From NCBI RefSeq assembly GCF_012489685.1, contig NC_080041.1, positions 34,275,780 to 34,339,779 on the forward strand: DNA of 64,000 nucleotides. Reading direction: 5' to 3'. This document shows, piece by piece, positions 1-11,105 of this stretch; the stretch's first letter is position 1; each line of letters opens with the position of its first letter. Both the position numbers and the translations under genes were made by a program. The notes under the pieces were generated by a model. That model had not been told where the DNA came from and searched no databases. It saw nothing but the letters and a program-made list of their open reading frames with translations. This stretch comes from Lotus japonicus. Taxonomy: Eukaryota > Streptophyta > Magnoliopsida > Fabales > Fabaceae.

Positions 1-843
1 TCTCCCTCCTTTGGCAAAGCTAGTACAGGTGCGGTGGTCAACCGCTTCTTCATTTCTTGGAAGCTAGCCTCACACTTCTCCGTCCACGCAAACGGTTGAT
101 CCTTCTTTGTCAAATGAGTCAACGGTGCAGTCAACTTGGCGTAATCCTTCACGAAACGCCGATAGTAGCCAGCAAGCCCAACAAAACTTCTGATATCACT
201 TGCTGTCTTCGGTTGTTCCCATGCCAAAACTGATTCAATTTTGCTGGGGTCCACTGCCACACCTTTGCTAGATATGACATGACCAAGGAACTTCACTTCC
301 TCCATCCAGAACTCACACTTTCCTCCATTAGCATAGAGTTCCTTCTTCCGCAACACCTCTAGCACTTGACGTAAATGCTCCTCATGTTCCTCCTTACTCT
401 TCGAGTAAATTAGAATATCGTCTATGAACACCACCACGAACTTGTCCAAGAATGGCCTGAACACACGGTTCATGTAGTCCATAAAAACTGCGGGTGCATT
501 AGTAACTCCAAATGGCATCACGAGATATTCATAATGTCCATATCGAGTTCTGAATGCCGTCTTCTGAATGTCAGCCTCCTTCACCCGAATCTGGTGATAC
601 CCTGATTTCAGATCAATCTTCGAGAAAACAACTGCTCCCCGAAGTTGGTCCATCAAGTCGTCTATCCGAGGCATCGGATAACGATTCTTCACTGTCACCT
701 TGTTGAGTTGTCGGTAGTTCACACATAGTCTGCACCTTCCATCCTTCTGCTTCACCAACAGCACTGGTGCACACAAACGCACACAGGCGTACACCTTGGG
801 GCGCAAAAGGGATTCCAAAGCCCACTCTTCCTTCGATTGACAT
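1..843 (-). pseudogene. Ty3 pol fragment (RT to start of RNase H), cut by the window edge
   Basis: Minus-strand coding for the RT core: a catalytic FIDD motif, the preceding FGVTNAP stretch, and the connection toward RNase H. It is the same sequence as 5730-6572. The open frame begins abruptly at about 840 with residues that do not belong to RT (MMECQSKEE), so gag, protease and the RT N-terminus are deleted here exactly as in the neighbouring copy. The rest lies left of the window. Confidence 0.9.
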
Positions 844-1077
844 TCCATCAATCGATCTCAGAGTTCAAACATCTTAATATAATCAAACACTTAGTCTCAA
901 GTATCACGGCAATGATACTAACTACAGACAATCTCACAGCCAAGCAAACATCTTAGCAAACAAGTCTACCCAATCTCACCGTGAAGCTTTGAAAACATCT
1001 TTATCAAAAACAAAAACACCAACGAGTTCGGAAACTCGTAAACCCAAAACCCTTAGTGCTCTGGTTTCTCAACCGGA

Positions 1078-1089
1078 GCTCTGATACCA
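1078..1089 (-). other. Primer-binding site, tRNA-iMet type
   Basis: On the minus strand this reads TGGTATCAGAGC, the standard complement of the plant initiator tRNA-Met 3' end. It lies three bases inside the LTR end at 1093. It belongs to the left, partly visible internal copy. Confidence 0.9.
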
Positions 1090-1432
1090 CAATGTAACGC
1101 CCCGATTTCTCGGGCGTCACGAAAAACCAAAAAAATCATGATTTTCACAAAGAATTTTCGCCGTCCATTTATTAATCTTCATTAAATGACAAAGATCCAA
1201 TTATTACGAAAGTTCTCAGCGTTAAATATAAATCAAATAAACAAACGTGCGAGTAAGGAAAACGAACGATTGATATAAATCCAATAACTGAAATAATGTA
1301 CGGTGGCCACACCCATGTGTGTAAACAAAACCACCCTAGTAATCTGACAAAATTATTTACATTTGAAAATCAACTACAAGTACTTCAAAGTAAAATAAAA
1401 GCTCCAAAAATAAAACAGCGCTCTCAACCCAA

Positions 1433-1993
1433 TCAAGGCCACTCGTTGCAGTCTGCATCTTCTCTGGCCCACATGTTGGAAGGCTCCGGCGTCTCCTCTC
1501 CTGGCTTCGGAAGCTCAACTTTCATGTCCAGGTTCCACTGCCTCAATGCCTCCAAGCTCCACCCAAACCCTAATGGTACGGGATCCATGAGTCCCTGATT
1601 CAGCTCTTGCTCGGGTGGTGCAATGGGGCTCACCGGCTCCTCCTTCGGCACCAAAAGTCCCTCTGTCGGATTCCGGTACTCGGAAGTCACTGAAGGCTCG
1701 CTCCCCTCGCCTGACTCGCAGCCTGGCCCCTCACTAGGGTCCGACTCCGAACCGCTGAGAAAATCCATCCCTAAGGGGAGTCCAAAACGGAAGGGTGCAT
1801 GAGGAAACCGAATCTTCCCTCTGATAGGCTGAGTCTCAACAATCTGCCCAGCTTGGTCTCTTTTGAAGATGGTCGCGTCGCCGACGTACACGTTCTTCTC
1901 CTGGCGGTAGTCGACACCCCAGGCCGTGTCCTCATCAAAACTATGGAGATAAATCTCCCAGTCCTGATCCACTAGCTCCTTCCGGATCACCAT
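1433..1993 (-). CDS. LTR-encoded ORF, 186 aa, unknown function
   Basis: A sense-strand ORF inside the LTR. The N-terminal 60 residues look folded (WEIYLHSFDEDTAW at about residues 12-25, then a VYVGDATIF stretch). After that comes a Ser/Glu/Pro-rich acidic segment (about 75-150) with a VPKEEPVSP motif, and a hydrophilic tail. The ATG directly follows a CAG splice acceptor. The second Ty3 family at 18655-19311 has an ORF in the same place with similar spacing (RFEL...AW, then PKREPV). That shared position and architecture argue for real coding rather than chance. It is not Gag or Env as I know them. Translation from a spliced leader transcript is inferred. Confidence 0.6.
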   Translation of the reverse strand: MVIRKELVDQDWEIYLHSFDEDTAWGVDYRQEKNVYVGDATIFKRDQAGQIVETQPIRGKIRFPHAPFRFGLPLGMDFLSGSESDPSEGPGCESGEGSEPSVTSEYRNPTEGLLVPKEEPVSPIAPPEQELNQGLMDPVPLGFGWSLEALRQWNLDMKVELPKPGEETPEPSNMWAREDADCNEWP

Positions 1994-2755
1994 CTGTTGG
2001 CGTTAAGCGCCCAAACAACAAATAGCAAATAGAGAGGGTCAACTTCTGACTCTCAAATATCTCTAGTCTCTAGCATGTTATAGACAATATAATATCATCA
2101 TTAATCAACAGAACATAACTAAAAGGTTAATCACATAGCCTAAGTTTCAGTTAGTCTATGCGTCCTCACTTTTCACACAACCACCTTTCACCTTGGATCC
2201 AACACCATTCGTCCAGCAGACGAACAACACCATGAGCAAAGCTCACAACATCATGGCGTTCCTTGGAACGACCACAGCACACCATGGGTCAGACACCCAC
2301 AAGTCATAACATCACGGTTCAAACCGCATTCACCCTCGCGTGCAAGTTATCCGTTTTGTCTCTAACGGAACCACTGTTCTCATGGTTCATAGTCCTAACC
2401 AGACCTATGTTCCACTAATCATAATTTACTTGCATGCGAGTAAACATCATAAAATCCTAGTCTCATGTTACTACTTCAAGTAAATAGACAGACATTTTAT
2501 CTCATGTTATTGAAATTAAATAACATCATGCATAATTTCACTTAGCAAATAAGGCATACTTGAACTAGCATACATCAACTAACTAGTTCTATAGCATACT
2601 AAGAATTTATCATATTAACTTAGTAATAAATCATACATCATATCATCACTTAGCATAATATTGAATACTAATACTAAGCATGTTATCAACCACACTCGCA
2701 TACAACTTCACATGCAGGAAAGCAGTAAGACTTCTCTAGACGGAAGTGCCCTCAC
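1994..2755 (-). other. Probable leader intron in the LTR
   Basis: On the minus strand the donor is AAG|GTGAGG (exon ends at 2756) and the acceptor is CAACAG immediately before the ATG of the LTR ORF. The 762-bp interval is AT-rich, unlike the ORF. A matching donor context, AGGT(G/T)AGGGCA, occurs in the other Ty3 family at 20440. Splicing has not been seen and is inferred. Confidence 0.5.
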
Positions 2756-3100
2756 CTTGGCTACGCTTTCCACGTGAGATCGAGTACGTTCGATCTAACC
2801 TTTCCGTGCGCGAACCTGCACGGACCAACATACTAGGGTTAGAATTTGAAGGAAAAAGGAGCATCATTTCCCCCCTTCAAATATTCGAACCCCATCCCCT
2901 AAAACCAAACAATATTTCATCTTCTTCTTGTAAACAAGAAGAAAAAATACTTGAGTTCACTACTTCCCGAAGGAAGCATAGCTTAGTTACTATAGGAATT
3001 ATTTCCTATAGAGGTCAAGAAGAACTCTGGAGAGGGAGAGATAGAGACTCACAAAAATTTGGAGAGCTCTGAGTTGTGATTTTCCCTTCACTAGAGACTC

Positions 3101-3110
3101 CTATTTATAG
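3101..3110 (-). promoter_or_regulatory. LTR TATA box
   Basis: CTATAAATAG on the minus strand, about 680 bp into the LTR, followed by pyrimidine-rich leader-like sequence. A transcript starting about 30 bp downstream would carry a short U3-less leader, then the probable intron and the LTR ORF. Confidence 0.6.
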
Positions 3111-3785
3111 TGGAGGATGTGGAGGTAAAAATACGATAAAACCCTTAATTTTAGCCCAAGCCCAAGGGCAAAAATATAATTTTAATTAATTTTTATTCAA
3201 ATTAATTACTTTTCCACTAAGCAAGTAACAAACTCCCCTAATTTCCCTCTAACAACCTTGGCCGTCCCCCCCCTTCTAGTTTGTTAGGATATTTGTTTTT
3301 TTTTTTTTTTATTATTAAAACACTAAACACATGGAAATAATTTTCAAATTTGAAAAACCAAACCATTATCCTAACAAAGTTTCGGCCACTCCCTAGAAGA
3401 AAATATATCTTCAATTCTTTTTTTTTTCTTTTCTTATTTCCAAAATAACATTAAATCCAATTAAAAAAAATTATTTAAATAAAAACTCCAAAACACTTTA
3501 TATTTACTTAACAAATAAATAAGTAAATCTCCTCCTCCAATATAATAGATATAAGTCTCGAAAATTCCCTTTTATGCATATTCTATGCACTACTCGAATT
3601 TCATGCATGTGCATGCATGCATATCGACTACTCGCGCTTTACGTAATAATTAATTACGTAATAAATTACTATACAAGCGTTATAGTAACAATTAATCAGT
3701 ATTTTCTCCTTACTGAAAATAAAACATCGTACTTTATATTATTCTTCAATAATACATAACATAAATAAATCACCGGGTCTTACAA

Positions 3786-3800
3786 TACTCCCCCCCTTAA
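3786..3800 (-). other. Polypurine tract
   Basis: On the minus strand a run TAAGGGGGGGAGTA lies directly before the 3' LTR, where plus-strand synthesis is primed in LTR elements. Confidence 0.8.
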
Positions 3801-3820
3801 AATAGTTTCGACCTCGAAAC

Positions 3821-6580
3821 TTAAGGGTCTACAAACAACTCGGGATGTGATTTCCGCATTTTATCCTCTAATTCCCAAGTCGCATCGCCCGTAGCTTGAT
3901 TCCATACAACCTTCACTAAGGATACTTCCTTGTTCCTCAAGCGTTTGGTGCTTTTGTCGACGATCTTGATGGGCGGCATTTCCATCGTTAGATCATCCTT
4001 CAGCTGAATATCATCAGGTTCAATCACATGAGAATTATCAGCCATATACCTCCGAAGTTGCGACACATGCAGCACATCATGTATGTTGGATAGGAACGGC
4101 GGTAAGGCAATCCTATACGCCACAGGTCCAACACGCTCCGTAATCTGGTACGGTCCGATAAACTTTGGAGTAAGCTTCTTTGACTTGATCGCCCTTCCGA
4201 CACCTGTCATCGGGGTAACCCGCAAGAAGACATGATCTCCAGCTTGAAACTCCAACTCCTTCCTGCGATTGTCAGCATAACTTTTCTGACGACTCTGCGA
4301 AACCCTCATCTTCTCTTGGATTCGCTTCACCTCTTCTGTGGTTTTCTGAACTAATTCAGGTCCAACAATCAAGTTCTCCCCATCTTGATGCCAGCACAAG
4401 GGTGTACGGCACCTCCGACCATACAACGCTTCATAAGGGGCCATCCCTATGCTTGCATGAAAGCTGTTGTTGTAAGTGAACTCGATCAATGGCAACATCT
4501 CATCCCAGCTGCCTTTGTGATCCAGCACACAAGATCTTAGCAAATCCTCCAAGGATTGGATGGTCCTCTCGGTTTGCCCATCCGTCTGTGGATGATAAGC
4601 GGAACTCAATTTCAACCTGGTTCCCAAAGCCCGCTGCAAAGCTTCCCAGAAACGCGAGGTAAACCTCGGGTCTCTGTCCGACACAATGCTAGATGGCACA
4701 CCGTGCAAGCGTACAATCTCAGCAATGTATATCTCCGCCAACCTCTCTACCTTGTAGTTCAGATTGATTGGCACGAAGTGAGCAGTCTTCGTCAATCGAT
4801 CAACTACAACCCAAATTGCATCGAACTTCCTTCGTGTAAGCGGCAACGCCGTCACGAAGTCCATGGAAATGCTATCCTATTTCCACTCCGGGACATCCAA
4901 TGACTGCAGCTTTCCTGCTGGTTTCTGATGTTCCACCTTCGCCTTCTGACACGTCAAACATGTCGACACATACTCAGCTACTTGTTTCTTCATCCCAGGC
5001 CACCAGAAATGAAGTTTCAAGTCCTGATACATCTTATTCATCCCCGGATGAATACTCAATCTGCTTTTGTGACCTTCATCCAAGATCAGCTTCCTCATTA
5101 CTGCATCATTGGGTACACAAACTCGTCCCTTACAACGCAGAATATTGTCGTTCCCAATAGCGAACTCAGACGCTTTTCCTTGTGCCACAAGCTTGCGCCA
5201 TTCAATCAACCCTTCATCGGTCTCTTGTTTCGACTTTATCTCATCCAAGAGTCCACTAGACACTGTCACCATTCCAAAGCTCAGCTTCCCCGGTGCGAGT
5301 TCAACATTCAAACTCAGATCACGGAAAGCCTCCAACAATTCTAACTCCTTGACCATCAACGAGGATACATGTATAGCCTTTCGACTCAGAGCATCAGCTA
5401 CAACATTGGTCTTCCCCGGATGATACTGTAATGAGAACTCATAGTCTTGCAGAAACTCCATCCACCGTCTCTGCCTCATGTTCAGATCCTTCTGATCAAA
5501 CAAGTACTTCAAACTCTTGTGATCACTATAGATCGTGAACGTACTGCCATACAAGTAATGTCTCCAGATCTTGAGAGCATACACTATAGCAGCCAACTCC
5601 AAATCATGCGTAGGGTAATTCTTCTCATGGACTTTCAACTGTCGCGAAGCATAAGCAATCACCCTCTTCTCTTGCATCATCACACAACCCAAACCATTAT
5701 GCGACGCATCACAGTACACGTCGTATGGTTCTCCCTCCTTTGGCAAAGCTAGTACAGGTGCGGTGGTCAACCGCTTCTTCATTTCTTGGAAGCTAGCCTC
5801 ACACTTCTCCGTCCACGCAAACGGTTGATCCTTCTTTGTCAAATGAGTCAACGGTGCAGTCAACTTGGCGTAATCCTTCACGAAACGCCGATAGTAGCCA
5901 GCAAGCCCAACAAAACTTCTGATATCACTTGCTGTCTTCGGTTGTTCCCATGCCAAAACTGATTCAATTTTGCTGGGGTCCACTGCCACACCTTTGCTAG
6001 ATATGACATGACCAAGGAACTTCACTTCCTCCATCCAGAACTCACACTTTCCTCCATTAGCATAGAGTTCCTTCTTCCGCAACACCTCTAGCACTTGACG
6101 TAAATGCTCCTCATGTTCCTCCTTACTCTTCGAGTAAATTAGAATATCGTCTATGAACACCACCACGAACTTGTCCAAGAATGGCCTGAACACACGGTTC
6201 ATGTAGTCCATAAAAACTGCGGGTGCATTAGTAACTCCAAATGGCATCACGAGATATTCATAATGTCCATATCGAGTTCTGAATGCCGTCTTCTGAATGT
6301 CAGCCTCCTTCACCCGAATCTGGTGATACCCTGATTTCAGATCAATCTTCGAGAAAACAACTGCTCCCCGAAGTTGGTCCATCAAGTCGTCTATCCGAGG
6401 CATCGGATAACGATTCTTCACTGTCACCTTGTTGAGTTGTCGGTAGTTCACACATAGTCTGCACCTTCCATCCTTCTGCTTCACCAACAGCACTGGTGCA
6501 CACAAACGCACACAGGCGTACACCTTGGGGCGCAAAAGGGATTCCAAAGCCCACTCTTCCTTCGATTGACATTCCATCAA
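3821..6580 (-). pseudogene. Ty3 pol: RT core, RNase H, integrase, chromodomain-like tail; one nonsense codon
   Basis: Minus strand. The 567-residue upstream part has the RT core with FIDD, RNase H ([20 protein letters not shown]) and the integrase HHCC finger (HPGMNKMY...CLTCQ). A TAG at 4877-4879 replaces the Trp codon present in the second family (EWKWDS). The same frame then resumes for 347 residues: integrase core ([22 protein letters not shown] supplying D, D, E) and a C-terminal chromodomain-like segment around DATWELEDK. The start at 6580 is artificial: about 230 bp from the primer site it enters RT in mid-domain. With no Gag or protease it cannot be autonomous. Confidence 0.9.
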
Positions 6581-6806
6581 TCGATCTCAGAGTTCAAACA
6601 TCTTAATATAATCAAACACTTAGTCTCAAGTATCACGGCAATGATACTAACTACAGACAATCTCACAGCCAAGCAAACATCTTAGCAAACAAGTCTACCC
6701 AATCTCACCGTGAAGCTTTGAAAACATCTTTATCAAAAACAAAAACACCAACGAGTTCGGAAACTCGTAAACCCAAAACCCTTAGTGCTCTGGTTTCTCA
6801 ACCGGA

Positions 6807-6818
6807 GCTCTGATACCA
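6807..6818 (-). other. Primer-binding site, tRNA-iMet type
   Basis: TGGTATCAGAGC on the minus strand, three bases from the right LTR. It marks that LTR as the 5' LTR of the complete copy. Confidence 0.92.
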
Positions 6819-7161
6819 CAATGTAACGCCCCGATTTCTCGGGCGTCACGAAAAACCAAAAAAATCATGATTTTCACAAAGAATTTTCGCCGTCCATTTA
6901 TTAATCTTCATTAAATGACAAAGATCCAATTATTACGAAAGTTCTCAGCGTTAAATATAAATCAAATAAACAAACGTGCGAGTAAGGAAAACGAACGATT
7001 GATATAAATCCAATAACTGAAATAATGTACGGTGGCCACACCCATGTGTGTAAACAAAACCACCCTAGTAATCTGACAAAATTATTTACATTTGAAAATC
7101 AACTACAAGTACTTCAAAGTAAAATAAAAGCTCCAAAAATAAAACAGCGCTCTCAACCCAA

Positions 7162-7722
7162 TCAAGGCCACTCGTTGCAGTCTGCATCTTCTCTGGCCCA
7201 CATGTTGGAAGGCTCCGGCGTCTCCTCTCCTGGCTTCGGAAGCTCAACTTTCATGTCCAGGTTCCACTGCCTCAATGCCTCCAAGCTCCACCCAAACCCT
7301 AATGGTACGGGATCCATGAGTCCCTGATTCAGCTCTTGCTCGGGTGGTGCAATGGGGCTCACCGGCTCCTCCTTCGGCACCAAAAGTCCCTCTGTCGGAT
7401 TCCGGTACTCGGAAGTCACTGAAGGCTCGCTCCCCTCGCCTGACTCGCAGCCTGGCCCCTCACTAGGGTCCGACTCCGAACCGCTGAGAAAATCCATCCC
7501 TAAGGGGAGTCCAAAACGGAAGGGTGCATGAGGAAACCGAATCTTCCCTCTGATAGGCTGAGTCTCAACAATCTGCCCAGCTTGGTCTCTTTTGAAGATG
7601 GTCGCGTCGCCGACGTACACGTTCTTCTCCTGGCGGTAGTCGACACCCCAGGCCGTGTCCTCATCAAAACTATGGAGATAAATCTCCCAGTCCTGATCCA
7701 CTAGCTCCTTCCGGATCACCAT
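7162..7722 (-). CDS. LTR-encoded ORF, 186 aa (right LTR copy)
   Basis: Same 186 codons as 1433-1993, with no differences I can see, although other parts of the LTR do differ. The ATG again follows a CAG acceptor, with a donor at 8485 (probable intron 7723-8484). Because this is the 5' LTR, this is the copy that would lie at the start of a genomic transcript, ahead of the internal region. Confidence 0.6.
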   Translation of the reverse strand: MVIRKELVDQDWEIYLHSFDEDTAWGVDYRQEKNVYVGDATIFKRDQAGQIVETQPIRGKIRFPHAPFRFGLPLGMDFLSGSESDPSEGPGCESGEGSEPSVTSEYRNPTEGLLVPKEEPVSPIAPPEQELNQGLMDPVPLGFGWSLEALRQWNLDMKVELPKPGEETPEPSNMWAREDADCNEWP

Positions 7723-8829
7723 CTGTTGGCGTTAAGCGCCCAAACAACAAATAGCAAATAGAGAGGGTCAACTTCTGACTCTCAAATATCTCTAGTCTCT
7801 AGCATGTTATAGACAATATAATATCATCATTAATCAACAGAACATAACTAAAAGGTTAATCACATAGCCTAAGTTTCAGTTAGTCTATGCGTCCTCACTT
7901 TTCACACAACCACCTTTCACCTTGGATCCAACACCATTCGTCCAGCAGACGAACAACACCATGAGCAAAGCTCACAACATCATGGCGTTCCTTGGAACGA
8001 CCACAGCACACCATGGGTCAGACACCCACAAGTCATAACATCACGGTTCAAACCGCATTCACCCTCGCGTGCAAGTTATCCGTTTTGTCTCTAACGGAAC
8101 CACTGTTCTCATGGTTCATAGTCCTAACCAGACCTATGTTCCACTAATCATAATTTACTTGCATGCGAGTAAACATCATAAAATCCTAGTCTCATGTTAC
8201 TACTTCAAGTAAATAGACAGACATTTTATCTCATGTTATTGAAATTAAATAACATCATGCATAATTTCACTTAGCAAATAAGGCATACTTGAACTAGCAT
8301 ACATCAACTAACTAGTTCTATAGCATACTAAGAATTTATCATATTAACTTAGTAATAAATCATACATCATATCATCACTTAGCATAATATTGAATACTAA
8401 TACTAAGCATGTTATCAACCACACTCGCATACAACTTCACATGCAGGAAAGCAGTAAGACTTCTCTAGACGGAAGTGCCCTCACCTTGGCTACGATTTCC
8501 ACGCGAGATCGAGTACGTTCGATCTAACCTTTCCGTGCGCGAACCTGCACGGACCAACATACTAGGGTTAGAATTTGAAGGAAAAAGGAGCATCATTTCC
8601 CCCCTTCAAATATTCGAACCCCATCCCCTAAAACCAAACAATATTTCATCTTCTTCTTGTAAACAAGAAGAAAAAATACTTGAGTTCACTACTTCCCGAA
8701 GGAAGCATAGCTTAGTTACTATAGGAATTATTTCCTATAGAGGTCAAGAAGAACTCTGGAGAGGGAGAGATAGAGACTCACAAAAATTTGGAGAGCTCTG
8801 AGTTGTGATTTTCCCTTCACTAGAGACTC

Positions 8830-8839
8830 CTATTTATAG
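8830..8839 (-). promoter_or_regulatory. LTR TATA box (5' LTR)
   Basis: CTATAAATAG on the minus strand, identical in position to that of the left LTR. As the 5' LTR copy it would drive the full transcript. Confidence 0.6.
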
Positions 8840-9508
8840 TGGAGGATGTGGAGGTAAAAATACGATAAAACCCTTAATTTTAGCCCAAGCCCAAGGGCAA
8901 AAATATAATTTTAATTAATTTTTATTCAAATTAATTACTTTTCCACTAAGCAAGTAACAAACTCCCCTAATTTCCCTCTAACAACCTTGGCCGTCCCCCC
9001 CTTCTAGTTTGTTAGGATATTTGTTTTTTTTTTTATTATTAAAACACTAAACACATGGAAATAATTTTCAAATTTGAAAAACCAAACCATTATCCTAACA
9101 AAGTTTCGGCCACTCCCTAGAAGAAAATATATCTTCAATTCTTTTTTTTTTCTTTTCTTATTTCCAAAATAACATTAAATCCAATTAAAAAAAATTATTT
9201 AAATAAAAACTCCAAAACACTTTATATTTACTTAACAAATAAATAAGTAAATCTCCTCCTCCAATATAATAGATATAAGTCTCGAAAATTCCCTTTTATG
9301 CATATTCTATGCACTACTCGAATTTCATGCATGTGCATGCATGCATATCGACTACTCGCGCTTTACGTAATAATTAATTACGTAATAAATTACTATACAA
9401 GCGTTATAGTAACAATTAATCAGTATTTTCTCCTTACTTAAAATAAAACATCGTACTTTATATTATTCTTCAATAATACAGAACATAAATAAATCACCGG
9501 GTCTTACA

Positions 9509-9889
9509 TTAGAAATATAAAAAGGTTATAATTAATATTGTAATTTATGATTATGGAAAAGTGAAACTAAAGATTTTGAGAATTGGAAAGTTGACATAAT
9601 CAGAGGGGGACTGATGAGATTCTCCAAAAATCAATCATCAAAATTTGTGATATGTATTTAATTAAATTAATAAATATAATATATTAAATTAATGATTAAT
9701 AAACAGGCCGACCTATCAGGCTTAATAGGCTTTTTTGTAAGCCTAAGCCTGATCTATTTAATTATATAAGCTTTTCAAAAAGCCCGAGCCTAGCCTTTTT
9801 ACTAAACAGGCCAGGCCAGGCCTTAAATAGGCCAGGCCATAGGCCCCTGTCGGCGGCCTAGCCTATTCCCACCCCTAGTTAAGACTATG
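9509..9889. repeat. Repeat debris with GGCCTGGCC-type tracts
   Basis: No gene seen. The stretch 9705-9885 is rich in AGGCC/GGCCAGGCC motifs and ends TTCCCACCCCTAG, the kind of terminus seen in many plant hAT-like non-autonomous repeats. The opposite end was not identified, so class is uncertain. Confidence 0.4.
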
Positions 9890-11105
9890 TTGAGAATAAA
9901 GACATTGGTTTATGAGGGTGAGCCTCATTGCAAATTCCTTCAAGTTACCGTAACGGGTTAGTCAAAATGTGATACAATTTAAGTTTGAGGTTTTTAATTA
10001 AGACCGGGGATAATGGATGAGTGTGAGGTCCTAGGACATGATACCTTATAGGATTTTTATGTGTGAGTATTTTTGTAGAGGATTAAAAGATGGATAATAA
10101 TGATGAGTATCTATTTGATATCGGGAATAATTAGGATGATATCACTCTATTGAAAGAAGTTTCAACCATTAATGCTGATAAAAAGAAAAGGTCTAAAAAG
10201 AGGTTGGGTTCTTCATATAATGGTTTTGAGTGTCTTGGCTTCACCATAGATGCTTTCTTATCTTGTTGCTCATAAGGCGCACTATGATCATGGTGGCCAA
10301 AAGACTCCACGCATGGTACTGTTTGCAAAAGAGAATATTCCTTGTATGCAAGAGTTGACTTACAATTATTACAAGATAGATTAAGTACGAGATTCTTATA
10401 AAAATATAAGGAAAATACTATTTCCTTTGTGGTGCATTGAAGTGTATTGAAAGGTTGTATTTCATTTCCTTATATATCCTCATAGGCATTTCGTACTTAA
10501 TATATCTTGTAAATAATTGCAAGCCAACTCCTGCATGTTTGGAATGTTCTCTCTCACAAATAGCACCATATGGGAAATGCTATAGTCGCCATGGTCATAA
10601 AGTACCTTCTAATTAAGGAACAAGATTTAGGGAGCAGCTATGGTTGATGAATCTCCCAAAATTACCAATGTGAATAACATCAATGATAGTTTCAAAAAAA
10701 AACATCAATGATGAAGCCATAACACTTAAAAACATTAGAGGAAGAACTTGAACTATTCTTGGATATCGTCTTCTTTATCAACAACAATGAAACTTCTTCG
10801 CAAATGTCGGTATCATAATATTCATTCTCAACATCAAATACATATTCATCATTATCAACTATATTTCCAGCCTCAGTAAAATTAATAAGCTCACATTTAT
10901 ACTCACATATAAAACTCTCATAAGGTATCCTATCAAGGGACCTAACACCCCACTCCTTATTTATCCTTGGTCTTAAAAATCTCAAACTGGAGTTGTATCA
11001 CATTCTGGCTAACCCTGTTATGACAACTTAAAGGGCACTTGCAGTGTGGTCGACACTAATAAGTTAGAGTCTTTGTGCCTGCAACAACCTTATCCATGTT
11101 GAGAT
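9890..11105. repeat. Long imperfect inverted repeat (about 0.5-0.6 kb arms)
   Basis: The left arm (about 9890-10412) matches the reverse complement of the right arm (about 10462-11105) along its whole length with mismatches and small gaps. Pairs include 10346-10395 with 10480-10535, and 10085-10135 with 10800-10870. The centre is a loop of about 50 bp. The right arm still has a 97-codon minus-strand ORF (10692-10985) rich in Asp/Tyr; the left arm in sense has stops. I do not recognise the protein. It is probably two head-to-head copies of a decayed transposon. Confidence 0.75.

Larger units (their letters stand above)
1093..3784 (-). repeat. Left LTR (2.69 kb) of the tandem Ty3 element
   Basis: On the minus strand the LTR starts TGTAAGACCCGG and ends GGGGCGTTACA, that is TG...CA. 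It is shared between two internal regions: a primer site flanks it on the left and a purine tract on the right. Against 6822-9508 I see about four substitutions (for example near 2765, 2774, 3716 and 3756) and length changes in C and T runs. It carries a TATA box, a probable leader intron and a 186-codon ORF, annotated separately. Confidence 0.95.
1093..9508 (-). mobile_element. Ty3/gypsy (Tekay-like chromovirus) LTR retrotransposon, gag-less, with a second partial copy to its left
   Basis: Two long LTRs (1093-3784 and 6822-9508) bracket an internal region of about 3.0 kb in which everything reads on the minus strand. An initiator-Met type primer site lies next to the right (5') LTR and a purine tract next to the left (3') LTR. 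Pol order RT, RNase H, integrase, then a chromodomain-like tail, fits the Ty3 chromoviruses; the long LTRs suggest the Tekay/Del clade (inference). Gag, protease and the N-terminal part of RT are missing. Positions 1-1092 repeat 5730-6821 with no differences that I noticed, so the window opens inside a second internal region sharing the left LTR. The LTRs differ by only a handful of substitutions and run-length changes, so the arrangement is young. Confidence 0.93.
6822..9508 (-). repeat. Right (5') LTR of the Ty3 element
   Basis: A 2,687-bp copy of 1093-3784 with TG...CA ends. Flanking sequence after 9508 (TTAGA) is unrelated to the element. The matching target duplication, if any, lies left of the window. 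Confidence 0.95.

Noticed and set aside
1296..1598. Plus-strand 100-codon ORF in the LTR (and its copy at 7025-7327)
   Set aside because: Antisense to the LTR ORF, without conserved context or a matching ORF in the second family.
2746..3072. Plus-strand 108-codon ORF in the LTR (and 8475-8801)
   Set aside because: Antisense to the probable leader exon; no homologue in the second family.
4556..5752. Several overlapping plus-strand ORFs of 86-138 codons
   Set aside because: They lie antisense to the RT-integrase coding of the Ty3 element and show no domain; shadows of the real frame.
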